Of a DNA stretch of 35,436 nucleotides, positions 1 to 7,421 are shown piece after piece. Origin of the DNA: Collinsella aerofaciens (GTDB lineage Bacteria > Actinomycetota > Coriobacteriia > Coriobacteriales > Coriobacteriaceae); assembly GCA_008668235.1 (NCBI GenBank), contig RQCP01000026.1, positions 1 through 35,436 on the forward strand. Direction: 5' to 3'. Numbering within the stretch: position 1 is the first letter of the stretch; every line of letters begins with the position of its first letter. A model generated the notes under the pieces. The model was not told where the DNA came from, did not search any database, and saw only the letters and a program-made list of their open reading frames with translations. Position numbers and translations under genes: made by a program.

Positions 1-248
1 GCACCCGTATACCATTGACGTCGACACCATCAGATGCGGACCGCGCGGTGACCCCACATTCCGCTGGCGCCCACAGGGCTGCCCTCGTTTCCTGACATGT
101 CCCGCGCGGGCCGCGGCGAGCCGAGACCGCCGCATGACCTAATAGGAGCATGGAGCGATACCGCGGACCCGAACAACCGCATTCTATCGCGCCCCGTCAG
201 TGTGCCGTCTGCCCGGTCCAGGCGAGCACGGAAAGAACGGAGCGAGAC
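1..248 (+). other. Non-coding leader of the IS110 element, candidate bridge-RNA region
   Basis: No convincing gene is present here. Short foldable pieces are visible: the palindrome CCCGCGCGGG at 101-110, a 6-bp stem 113-118/128-133 with a 9-nt loop, and AGGGC/GCCCT at 75-79/81-85. IS110 recombinases are known to use an RNA from the non-coding end 5' of the transposase to choose donor and target. Assigning that role here is inference from position only, because neither guide loops nor the element end could be identified. Confidence 0.25.
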
Positions 249-1538
249 ATGAGAACCGAATCGACACCCGGCGCCCGCGGGCCGGTCTTCTGCGGGGTCG
301 ACACCCACGCCGACTCGCACTGGCTGTACGTCCTCGACTGGAGGGGCCGCAGGGTCCTGTCCCGCCGGTTCCCCGCCGACGCGGCGGGCTACGAGGCGCT
401 CGCCGGTGCGATCGCGGCGGCCGGGGAGCCGGCCTGCGTCGCGATGGAGGGGACGTCGTCCTACGGGGCGGGCCTCACCAGGCACCTCGCGTCGCTGGGG
501 ATGCCCGTGCGCGAGGCGCTCTCCCCGGCGAGGACGCAGAGGAGGCGCCCGGGGCAGGGCAAGTGCGACGAGGCGGACGCGGAGAGGGCCGCCCGCGCGG
601 CGATGTCCGGCTCGAAGCTCGGGACCCCCAAGAGCCAGGACGGGTGGGTCGACGGGGTGCGCTGCATGCTCGCGGCGCGCTCCGGGGCGGTGAAGGCGCG
701 GACCTCGGCGATCAACACCGCGAGGTCGCTGCTCACCACCGCGCCGGAGGGGCTCAGGTCGAGGTTCCGCGGCATGGGAGGGCCGAGGCTGATGGAGGAG
801 CTCCCCTCCGTGCGCGCCGAGGGCGCGCTGGGCGCCGCGCTCGGCGCGCTGGCGGACCTGTGGGCGGCGGCGCGCGACGCGGCGCTCGACATGGAGCGCG
901 CGATCGAGGCGTCCCTGGAGGAGAACTGCCCCGCGCTGTTGGCGATGTACGGGTGCGGGCCCGTGAGCGCGGCCAAGCTCGCGGTCGCGGCCGGGGACAA
1001 CCCGGGCAGACTGCGCTCCGAGGCGTCGTTCGCGGCGATATGCGGGGCCTGCCCCATCCCCGCCTCGAGCGGCAAGACCGTGAGGCACAGGCTCAACAGG
1101 GGCGGCGACCGGCAGGCGAACAGCGCGCTGCACGAGATCGCGAGGCAGAGGGTCATGCGCGACCCCGAGACCGCCGAGTACGCCGAGAGGGCCAGGGGGC
1201 GGGGAAAGAGCGACAGGGAGGTCATGAGGTGCCTCAAGCGCTACGTGGCCAGGGAGGCGTACCGGGCGCTGATGCACCCGCACGAGATCAGGAGGCCGGC
1301 GGACGCCTCGGAGCTCGTGGCGGCCAGGCGCGCGGCGAGGGTCAGCCAGGTGCGGGCGGCCTCGATACTCGGCACCAGCGAGAAGTACATCTCGATGCTG
1401 GAGAGGGGCCAAAGGGACCTGAAGCCAATAAGGAGGGCCTACGAGGCGTGGGTCGAGGCGGGGCTCCCGCTCGATTGGGACAGGCAGGCATTCGAGGCCG
1501 AGCGCAAATTGGATTCTAAAAAACACCTTGCCAAATAG
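249..1538 (+). CDS. IS110-family transposase with C-terminal XRE-like HTH
   Basis: This is an RNA-guided-type DEDD recombinase of 429 residues. The N-terminal RuvC-like domain shows D18 (GVDTHADSHW), E67 (AMEGTSSYG) and the KCDEADA motif with D107 and D110. The C-terminal Transposase_20 domain (about 225-315) has the helix-hairpin-helix GCGPVSAAKL and PASSGKT, whose S273 or S274 is the likely nucleophile. Residues 355-402 form an extra domain that reads as a Cro/CI-type helix-turn-helix, with ASILGTSEKYISMLERGQR as the core. The start at 249 was chosen because GGAG at 239-242 sits 6 nt upstream; the open frame runs further up to 150 without a comparable site. The gene is very GC-rich, uses AGG arginine codons heavily and differs from its neighbours, consistent with transfer. 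Confidence 0.93.
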   Translation: MRTESTPGARGPVFCGVDTHADSHWLYVLDWRGRRVLSRRFPADAAGYEALAGAIAAAGEPACVAMEGTSSYGAGLTRHLASLGMPVREALSPARTQRRRPGQGKCDEADAERAARAAMSGSKLGTPKSQDGWVDGVRCMLAARSGAVKARTSAINTARSLLTTAPEGLRSRFRGMGGPRLMEELPSVRAEGALGAALGALADLWAAARDAALDMERAIEASLEENCPALLAMYGCGPVSAAKLAVAAGDNPGRLRSEASFAAICGACPIPASSGKTVRHRLNRGGDRQANSALHEIARQRVMRDPETAEYAERARGRGKSDREVMRCLKRYVAREAYRALMHPHEIRRPADASELVAARRAARVSQVRAASILGTSEKYISMLERGQRDLKPIRRAYEAWVEAGLPLDWDRQAFEAERKLDSKKHLAK

Positions 1539-1550
1539 GAGCGTCAGGAC

Positions 1551-1595
1551 GCAAAGAGGCTCCGCAGCGCGAAGCGCGATGCGGAGCCTCTTTGC
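1551..1595. terminator. Strong hairpin, bidirectional terminator for groEL and the IS
   Basis: A perfect 16-bp stem (1551-1566 with 1580-1595) is topped by a further GCGC/GCGC stem with a GAA loop. The stem starts with CAAAG and ends with CTTTG, so each strand gets a short A or T run at its foot. It lies 75 bp beyond the groEL stop (minus) and 12 bp beyond the transposase stop (plus), so it can serve both. Confidence 0.7.
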
Positions 1596-1670
1596 ATGTC
1601 CGAGGACGTTCCGGAGAGAAACCCCGTCACGCCCCCGGATCCCCGGTGGGAGTTCTAGACCTTGTCGGCC

Positions 1671-3308
1671 TTAGTACATACCGCCGCCCTGCTGACCAGC
1701 GGTAGCAGCAGCGATAGCGTCCTCAAGCTGAGTGTTCTTGGGCACATCGGAGACGGTAGCCTCGGTGATGAGGATCAGGCTGGCGACAGAAGCAGCGTTC
1801 TGCAGGGTGACGCGGCTGACCTTGACGGGGTCGAGGACGCCCATCTCGATCATATCGCCCCACTCGCCGTTGGCAGAGTTGAGACCCTGGCCGGCGGGCA
1901 GCTCGGCAACCTTGTCGACCACGACAGCGCCCTCAAAACCAGCGTTCTTGGCGATGGTAGCGACCGGAGCAGTCAGAGCCTTCTTGACGATGTCGACACC
2001 GATCTTCTCCTCGGGGTCGTCGAGTTCAACGGCGTCGAGCGCAGGAGCAGCGTCCATGAAGGCGACGCCGCCACCGGCGACAATGCCCTCCTCAACAGCA
2101 GCGCGGGTTGCCTGCAGGGCGTCCTCGACGCGGTGCTTGATCTCCTTGAGCTCAGACTCGGTAGCAGCGCCGACCTTGATGACGGCAACGCCACCGGAGA
2201 GCTTGGCCAGGCGCTCCTGGAGCTTCTCACGGTCGAAGTCAGAGGTGGTGTTCTCCATCTCACCCTTGATCTGAGCGATACGAGCGTCGATGGCCTCCTT
2301 GGAGCCAGCGCCACCGACGACGACGGTGTTGTCCTTGGAGATGGTGACGGACTTAGCGGTACCGAGCATATCAGCGGTGATGTCAGCAACCTTCACGCCC
2401 AGCTCGTCCAGGGCAGCCTGGCCACCGGTGAGGACGGCGATGTCCTCGAGGATGCGCTTGCGGCGATCGCCGTAGCCCGGGGCCTTGACGGCGCAGACGT
2501 TGAGGGCGCCACGGATCTTGTTGAGGACCAGGGTCGGCAGAGCCTCGCCGTCGATGTCCTCAGCAATGATGAGCAGGCCACGGCCAGCGCGCTGGACAGC
2601 CTCGAGAACGGGCATGATGTCCTGAACGCTGGAGATCTTCTGGTCGGTGATGAGGATGTACGGATCCTTCATCACGGCCTCCATGCGGTCGTTGTCCGTA
2701 ACGAAGTAAGCGGAGACATAGCCCTTGTCGAACTGCATGCCCTCGACGGTGTCGATGGTGATGTCGAACGTCTGGGAATCCTCGACGGTGATGACGCCGT
2801 CCTTGCCCACGACCTCCATGGCCTCGGCGATCTTCTCGCCGACCTCGGGGTCACCGGCGGAGATGGTACCGACGGAAGCGATCTGCTCCTTGGTCTCGAC
2901 CGGCTTGGCCTGCTTCTTCATCTCGGTGACGGCGGCGTTGACGGCCTTGTCGATGCCGCGACGGATGGCCAGCGGGTTGGCGCCAGCGGCGACGTTGCGC
3001 AGACCGTCGTTGACGATGGCCTGGGCGAGCAGGGTTGCGGTGGTGGTGCCGTCACCCACGGTGTCGTTGGTCTTGGTGGCGACCTCCTTCACCAGCTGAG
3101 CGCCCATGTTCTCGATGTTGTCCTCGAGCTCGATCTCCTTGGCGACGGAAACGCCGTCGTTGGTGATGGTCGGAGCACCGAACGTGCGCTGCAGCGCAAC
3201 GTAGCGACCCTTGGGGCCCATGGTGACGGTAACGGCGTCGGCCAGAGTGTTGACGCCCTTGGCAAGCTTAGCGCGGGCATCGGTGTTGAACGTAATGTTC
3301 TTTGCCAT
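1671..3308 (-). CDS. groL: Chaperonin GroEL (60 kDa)
   Basis: ATP-driven double-ring chaperonin subunit of 545 residues, the usual length. It starts MAKNITFNTDARAKLAKGVN, carries the nucleotide-binding signatures TMGPKGR and VGDGTTTATLLA, the family signature AAVEEGIVAGGGVAF, and ends in the glycine-methionine tail GQQGGGMY. It lies 96 bp downstream of groES in the same direction, so the two form the classical operon whose products make the cytosolic folding chamber. A GGAGG site precedes the start. A hairpin at 1551-1595 ends the unit. The reading frame is intact and no key residue is missing. Confidence 0.98.
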   Translation of the reverse strand: MAKNITFNTDARAKLAKGVNTLADAVTVTMGPKGRYVALQRTFGAPTITNDGVSVAKEIELEDNIENMGAQLVKEVATKTNDTVGDGTTTATLLAQAIVNDGLRNVAAGANPLAIRRGIDKAVNAAVTEMKKQAKPVETKEQIASVGTISAGDPEVGEKIAEAMEVVGKDGVITVEDSQTFDITIDTVEGMQFDKGYVSAYFVTDNDRMEAVMKDPYILITDQKISSVQDIMPVLEAVQRAGRGLLIIAEDIDGEALPTLVLNKIRGALNVCAVKAPGYGDRRKRILEDIAVLTGGQAALDELGVKVADITADMLGTAKSVTISKDNTVVVGGAGSKEAIDARIAQIKGEMENTTSDFDREKLQERLAKLSGGVAVIKVGAATESELKEIKHRVEDALQATRAAVEEGIVAGGGVAFMDAAPALDAVELDDPEEKIGVDIVKKALTAPVATIAKNAGFEGAVVVDKVAELPAGQGLNSANGEWGDMIEMGVLDPVKVSRVTLQNAASVASLILITEATVSDVPKNTQLEDAIAAATAGQQGGGMY

Positions 3309-3404
3309 GGTAGGTAATCCTCCAAAAGAAATGTGACTCGCGTCGCCGCTTCCGAGTCCTATGCGGCGGGCGCGTTCAAAGACGAATCAGAGATTCTGAC
3401 GAGA

Positions 3405-3698
3405 CTAGGCCTCGACGACAGCGTAGATGTCGTCGGCGCGCATCAGCAGATACTTCTCGCCGTCGACCTTCACCTCGTTGCCACCGAACTTACCGTAGAT
3501 GACAACGTCGCCGACCTGAACGTCCATGGGAATGCGCTCACCCTTGTCGTTGACCTTGCCGGCGCCAACGGCAACGATGGTGCCGCGCTGCGGCTTCTCC
3601 TGAGCGTTGCTGGCGATATACAGACCAGAAGCGGTCTTCTGCTCGGCCTCGTCGGGCTTGACCAGAACACGATCTGCAAGCGGCTTCAAAGACGACAT
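3405..3698 (-). CDS. groS: Co-chaperonin GroES (10 kDa)
   Basis: Lid of the GroEL chamber, 97 residues. It begins MSSLKPLADRVLVKPDEAEQ, typical of Cpn10, then has the mobile loop around KTASGLYIASNAQEKPQRG and the conserved VGDVVIYGKFGGNEV region. The start has a very strong AAAGGAGGAG site (minus strand, 3704-3712). It is the first gene of the groES-groEL operon. The upstream 3699-3840 region has two TATAAC boxes but no exact CIRCE palindrome (TTAGCACTC/GAGTGCTAA) or HspR box was found, so the heat-shock control of this operon is not evident from sequence. Confidence 0.97.
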   Translation of the reverse strand: MSSLKPLADRVLVKPDEAEQKTASGLYIASNAQEKPQRGTIVAVGAGKVNDKGERIPMDVQVGDVVIYGKFGGNEVKVDGEKYLLMRADDIYAVVEA

Positions 3699-3726
3699 GC
3701 TTGTCTCCTCCTTTTTGGGCCGCGCG

Positions 3727-3796
3727 GTTATACCACGCGAATTAACCCTTTTTGTTTGCGTACGCGTTGAATGGTACCCACGAATGGCGGGTTATA
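3727..3796 (-). promoter_or_regulatory. Candidate -10 boxes for groES-groEL
   Basis: On the minus strand, TATAAC occurs at 3727-3732 and again at 3791-3796, 28 and 92 bp upstream of the groES start. Neither has a good -35 at 16-18 bp. A TTGACT at 3805-3810 is badly spaced for both. The promoter is therefore only tentatively placed. Confidence 0.3.
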
Positions 3797-3839
3797 CAAC
3801 ACGGAGTCAAAAAATCTTATTTTTTGGCACTTAGATTTT

Positions 3840-3884
3840 CTGAATGCCGGGAGCTAGGTTAACTAATTCGGGCCCGGCATTCAG
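3840..3884. repeat. 12-bp inverted repeat in the groES upstream spacer
   Basis: CTGAATGCCGGG (3840-3851) and CCCGGCATTCAG (3873-3884) are perfect complements separated by 21 nt. There is no T-run after either arm. It lies in a 347-bp spacer (3699-4045) between groES and the stop of the amidohydrolase gene, so it could be a weak terminator for the latter or an intergenic palindrome. Confidence 0.6.
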
Positions 3885-3960
3885 GAAAGTCAGTGCAGCA
3901 AAATGGCGATGCGGATGGAATGCACAAGATAGGGGCACGTTGTTGGGCCGCGCTCTTTTA

Positions 3961-4027
3961 AGTTGCGGTGGAATAGTTCCTGTTTTTGGGCTTGAAGGCC
4001 GATTTTAGGGACTATTTCACCGCAACT
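3961..4027. repeat. 20-bp inverted repeat with GGGAC core
   Basis: Positions 3961-3980 pair with 4008-4027 over 20 bp, with two positions that become G-U pairs in RNA; the spacer is 27 nt. The right arm reads ATTTTAGGGACTATTTC, which shares the ATTTT-GGGAC-TATTT arrangement with the large palindrome at 19327-19453. It begins 18 bp beyond the amidohydrolase stop and may double as its terminator. Confidence 0.7.
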
Positions 4028-4045
4028 GAGGGGTGGGATGTGGGG

Positions 4046-5695
4046 TTAACGCTCGTAGATGAGGTTGCCTGCCAGGTAGGTCGCCTGAACCTTGGTGGCC
4101 TGGAGCTCTTGGGGGTCAACGGTGAGCGGGTTTTGGTCCAGGACTACCAGGTCGGCATACTTGCCGGGCTCCAGGCTACCGAGGTTTTGCTCGTCGCCTG
4201 CCGCGTAGGCGCTGCCCAGGGTGTAGTTGCGCAGAGCTGTAGCCGCGTCGATGCGCTCGCTCGGCAGCCAGCCGCCCTCGGGCCAGTGGCTTTTGGGGTC
4301 CTGGCGCGTGATGGCCGTGTAGAGCACGTTCATACTGGTAACAGCTGTTATGGGGCTATCGGTGCCGAAGGCTTGGCGGATGCCGCGCTGCTTATAGGTC
4401 GCAAACGGCCACATGATGCGGCTGCGCTCCAGGCCCAGGTCGCGCTCCGGGCCACCCGGGTCGAGCGTGATGTGGCAAGGCTGGCTCGAGGCAATGACGT
4501 TGAGCTTGCGCAGACGATCGATGTCCTCGGGCAGCAGATTCTCCAAATGCTCAAGCGTATTATGGCCGTGCGGGGGCAGACCGTAGAGCTCTGCCGCCTC
4601 CTCAAAGATATCGAGTGCGGCATGGATGGCACCGTCGCCGATAACGTGGATGCGCACGGTGTGGCCACGCTCGGCTGCCGCCAGAACCAACTTGCGCATG
4701 CGCTCGACAGGAACCGTCAGGCGACCCTGGTCGCCCGGGAAGCGCGGGTTGGTATAGGGCTCAGTGAGGTATGCGGTATGCTCGCTCGACACGCCGTCGA
4801 AGAACTGCTTAAAGCCTGGCGCCGAGAGCAGCGCATTGTTTGCGTAGCGGGTCTGGAGTTCTTCCAAGCGCGATTGGTCATCCAGCAGCGTGGGAAACAG
4901 ATGGGCGCGGATGCCCAGCTTACCGGCGGCCTGCAGTTTGTCGTAAACATCGTCGCGAATAAAGTCACAGCCCGGCATGGGCATGAGCGACATATCGCAG
5001 ATTGAGGTGATGCCTTGCTCGGCCATACGCTTCATCTGGTCGGCGTAAGCGCTCGCGATGCGCTCCTCGCCCAGCCACTCCAGGCAGCGCGGCAGCAGCT
5101 GCATGGCCGCAGCCTCATGAGCGATACCCGTGAGCTCGCCATTTGCATCCTTGTCGTAGCTGCCACCCGCCGGCGGCTCGCTGTCGCGCATCACGCCGAG
5201 GGCTTCGAGTGCGCGGCTGTTGAGCCACAGGGTATGCCCGTCGCCCGAATACATAACACAGGGGCGATCGGGGAAGGCGGCGTCGAGGGAGGCCTTGGTA
5301 GGATGCTCGGGCGGATCCCAACGGTAGTCGCGCCAGCCCTGCGTTACAACCCAAGCGTCGTCAGGCAGGTCCTGGGAAAACTCGAGCGCGTGTTGTACCA
5401 GCGCCGCCTCGGACGTGCCCATATCCATGAGCATGTACGGCGAGGAACCGACCGAGGTATGGAAGAAGTGCAGGTGCGCATCATGGAAACCGGGGCAGAT
5501 AAATTGTTCGCCGTAATCGACCACCGGCGTGGCGGCAGGGGCGGCGGCAACCACGTCATCGGGTGCGCCGACCGCGACGATGCGATCGCCCGCAATGGCA
5601 ATCGCCAGCTCGCGGGCGGTATCGATGCCGTCTTGGGCGGTAAAAACGTTCTTGGAGCGGATAATCCGATCGATATGCTGCATGGGCATCCCCAT
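4046..5695 (-). CDS. Amidohydrolase of the Amidohydro_3 (YtcJ-like) family
   Basis: Cytosolic metal-dependent hydrolase of 549 residues, the usual size for the family. After a short beta-sandwich N terminus comes the metal motif FHDAHLH (H74, H76). Further conserved blocks are GDGHTLWLNSRAL, a histidine at VRIHVIGDGA, HLENLLPEDIDRL, FGTDSPI with the metal aspartate, and the C-terminal LGSLEPGKYADLVVLDQNPL. Substrate cannot be told from sequence; relatives act on N-substituted formamides, amides or cyclic ureas. The start is uncertain: ATG at 5695, 5689 and 5683 lie within 12 bp and the last is best spaced from GGGG. A longer open frame continues upstream but does not look like family sequence. 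It is divergent from the M20 gene. Confidence 0.88.
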   Translation of the reverse strand: MGMPMQHIDRIIRSKNVFTAQDGIDTARELAIAIAGDRIVAVGAPDDVVAAAPAATPVVDYGEQFICPGFHDAHLHFFHTSVGSSPYMLMDMGTSEAALVQHALEFSQDLPDDAWVVTQGWRDYRWDPPEHPTKASLDAAFPDRPCVMYSGDGHTLWLNSRALEALGVMRDSEPPAGGSYDKDANGELTGIAHEAAAMQLLPRCLEWLGEERIASAYADQMKRMAEQGITSICDMSLMPMPGCDFIRDDVYDKLQAAGKLGIRAHLFPTLLDDQSRLEELQTRYANNALLSAPGFKQFFDGVSSEHTAYLTEPYTNPRFPGDQGRLTVPVERMRKLVLAAAERGHTVRIHVIGDGAIHAALDIFEEAAELYGLPPHGHNTLEHLENLLPEDIDRLRKLNVIASSQPCHITLDPGGPERDLGLERSRIMWPFATYKQRGIRQAFGTDSPITAVTSMNVLYTAITRQDPKSHWPEGGWLPSERIDAATALRNYTLGSAYAAGDEQNLGSLEPGKYADLVVLDQNPLTVDPQELQATKVQATYLAGNLIYER

Positions 5696-5740
5696 CTCTG
5701 GCAGGAAATTCAACACCCCCGAGTGTACTCCCCCACTCTT

Positions 5741-5800
5741 GTTACAAAACCCCAAGCGGCAAACGGCAACTTTACCAGCCCTAGCGGCAGGTGGCATACT
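5741..5800. promoter_or_regulatory. Back-to-back promoters between two hydrolase genes
   Basis: Minus strand: TTGCCG (5764-5769), 17 bp, TGTAAC (5741-5746), leading to the Amidohydro_3 gene. Plus strand: TTTACC (5771-5776), 18 bp, CATACT (5795-5800), leading to the M20 gene. The two -35 boxes are 1 bp apart, so a single regulator bound here would affect both genes. Assigned by motif and spacing only. Confidence 0.4.
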
Positions 5801-5851
5801 GGAGAGAGCCTGTACGATTTTGCGATCGAGCCAACAAGGAGCAAATCGACC

Positions 5852-7315
5852 ATGACGAAGACCAAGGCACAGCAGATTATGGCGGCAACCGAGGTTCGCG
5901 CGGCAGACGACGTCACCGCGGCCATCCGAGATATCGCCGCCGAGTTTGAACCCTACATCATCAAGCAGCGCCGTCACTTCCATAAGCACCCGGAGCTGAG
6001 CCTTGCCGAGGAGCGCACGACTTCCGACATCGCCAACCAGCTCGACGCCATGAATATCCCCTACGAGCGCCCGCTCAAGACGGGCCTGGTGGCGACGCTT
6101 CGCGGTACCGCGCCGGATGCCTACCGCGAGGACGGCACGCCGCGCCGCCGTATCCTGCTGCGCGCCGATATCGACGCCCTGCCTGTCACCGAGCAGACCG
6201 GCGAGGAGTTCGCCAGCGTCAACGAGGGCTGCATGCACGCCTGCGGTCACGACTGCCATATCGCCATGATGCTCGGCACGCTGCAGATTCTGCGCCACAT
6301 GACCGATGACATCCACGGCGAGATTCGCATCGTTTTCCAGCCCAGCGAGGAAAACGGCCAGGGCGCCAAACTCATGATCGGCACGGGTGTGCTCGACGGC
6401 GTCGACGGCGCCTACGCCGCGCACATCTGGAGCGAGGTCGACGCCGGCACCGTAAGCTGCGAGCCCGGCCCACGCATGGCAAACACCGACTGGTTCCGCA
6501 TCGACGTCCGCGGCACCTCGTGCCATGGCGCCATGCCCCAGCGCGGCCACGACGCCGTTATGGTTGCCGCCGAAATCGTCAACGCCCTGCAGACCATCGT
6601 CTCGCGCGAGATCAGCCCCTACGAACCCGCCGTCATCACCGTCGGCGAGCTGCATGGCGGCACCGCGCGCAACGTTATCGCCGGCACGGCGTACCTCGCC
6701 GGCACGGTACGCACCTATGGCGACAAGACGCATGAAGAGATGCCCGAACTTATGCGCCGCATCGTGGAGCACACCGCGGCTGCTCTGGGCGCCGAGGCCG
6801 AACTCACCGACTACACCATCGCCAACTACAAGGTCGAAAACGATGCTGCCTCGAGCGAGCGCTGCCGCCAAGCTGTGCTCAAGTGCCTGGGTCCCGCGGG
6901 CGAGGGCCATTACCGCGGCACGCTTTCGGGCGAGGACTTCTCGGAGTATCTGCGCCGCGTACCGGGCGTGCTCGCCTTTGTTGGCACGCGCAACCCCCAG
7001 ATTGGCGCCACCTATGCCCAGCACTCCTGCTTCTATAAGATCGACGAGAGCGTGCTCGCCAAGGGCTCCATGGTAGCCGCTCAGTATGCCATCGACTTTT
7101 TGGCCGAGCCCACGCAAGAAGAGCTCGACGGCCCCACGATCGCCGCGGTTGCCGAGACCAATCCCGACCTGGCAGCCAAGCTGCGCTCTGCCAAGGCAAC
7201 GGCCGCCGAGGCCCGCGACGCCGTGCACGACGCCCGCACCGCCCGCCATGCCGCCATCAAGGGCATTCACGATGCCCGTGCCGCCGCTCGCCACGAGGAG
7301 AAGCGCGACGAGTAG
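5852..7315 (+). CDS. M20 family metallopeptidase/amidohydrolase with charged C-terminal tail
   Basis: Di-metal hydrolase of the M20D type (amino-acid amide, hippurate or N-acyl amino acid hydrolases), 487 residues. It shows QRRHFHKHPELSLAEERT, the metal motif MHACGHDCH (C131, H133), the catalytic PSEENGQGAK, dimerisation-domain HGGTARNVIAGTAYLAGTVR, and the terminal metal histidine in YAQHSCFYKIDE. The start is ATG at 5852, with AAGGAG ten bases upstream; the open frame extends further up but has no site there. About 75 residues after the catalytic domain are unusual: an Ala/Arg/Glu-rich, probably helical tail ending RHEEKRDE. It shares its promoter region with the divergent Amidohydro_3 gene, suggesting a joint role in amide or peptide scavenging. 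Confidence 0.92.
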   Translation: MTKTKAQQIMAATEVRAADDVTAAIRDIAAEFEPYIIKQRRHFHKHPELSLAEERTTSDIANQLDAMNIPYERPLKTGLVATLRGTAPDAYREDGTPRRRILLRADIDALPVTEQTGEEFASVNEGCMHACGHDCHIAMMLGTLQILRHMTDDIHGEIRIVFQPSEENGQGAKLMIGTGVLDGVDGAYAAHIWSEVDAGTVSCEPGPRMANTDWFRIDVRGTSCHGAMPQRGHDAVMVAAEIVNALQTIVSREISPYEPAVITVGELHGGTARNVIAGTAYLAGTVRTYGDKTHEEMPELMRRIVEHTAAALGAEAELTDYTIANYKVENDAASSERCRQAVLKCLGPAGEGHYRGTLSGEDFSEYLRRVPGVLAFVGTRNPQIGATYAQHSCFYKIDESVLAKGSMVAAQYAIDFLAEPTQEELDGPTIAAVAETNPDLAAKLRSAKATAAEARDAVHDARTARHAAIKGIHDARAAARHEEKRDE

Positions 7316-7350
7316 CCGTCACGCCCACCCATAACAACCTAGCTAGAGCA

Positions 7351-7389
7351 AAGCGGGGGCGAACGTTATCTCAACGTTCGCCCCCGCTT
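7351..7389. terminator. Bidirectional terminator between convergent genes
   Basis: A perfect 17-bp stem (7351-7367 with 7373-7389) with a 5-nt ATCTC loop. It lies between the M20 stop (7315, plus) and the DUF2752 stop (7422, minus), the ideal place for a shared terminator. T-runs are short. Confidence 0.8.
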
Positions 7390-7421
7390 ATGTGTCGACC
7401 GCTTTTCTAGCGCGTCCTCCG

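Larger units (their letters stand above)
1..1550 (+). mobile_element. IS110-family insertion element, ends not resolved
   Basis: The transposase gene at 249-1538 defines the element. IS110 elements lack terminal inverted repeats, so the exact ends cannot be read from sequence alone. The right end should lie in the short stretch between the stop codon at 1538 and the hairpin at 1551-1595, which appears to belong to the groEL transcription unit. The left end lies in 1-248 or before the window. The 248 bp upstream of the start are non-coding, as expected for the IS110 branch, where the guide (bridge) RNA lies 5' of the transposase. The limits given are outer limits, not measured ends. Confidence 0.6.

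Noticed and set aside
30..1526. A 498-residue minus-strand open frame across the IS110 element
   Set aside because: It is the complement of the transposase in a very GC-rich region and codes only low-complexity Arg/Pro/Gly sequence.
1662..3317. A 551-residue open frame on the plus strand opposite groEL
   Set aside because: It is the antisense shadow of a highly conserved gene; the translation is a Leu/Asp/Gly-rich string without any known domain.
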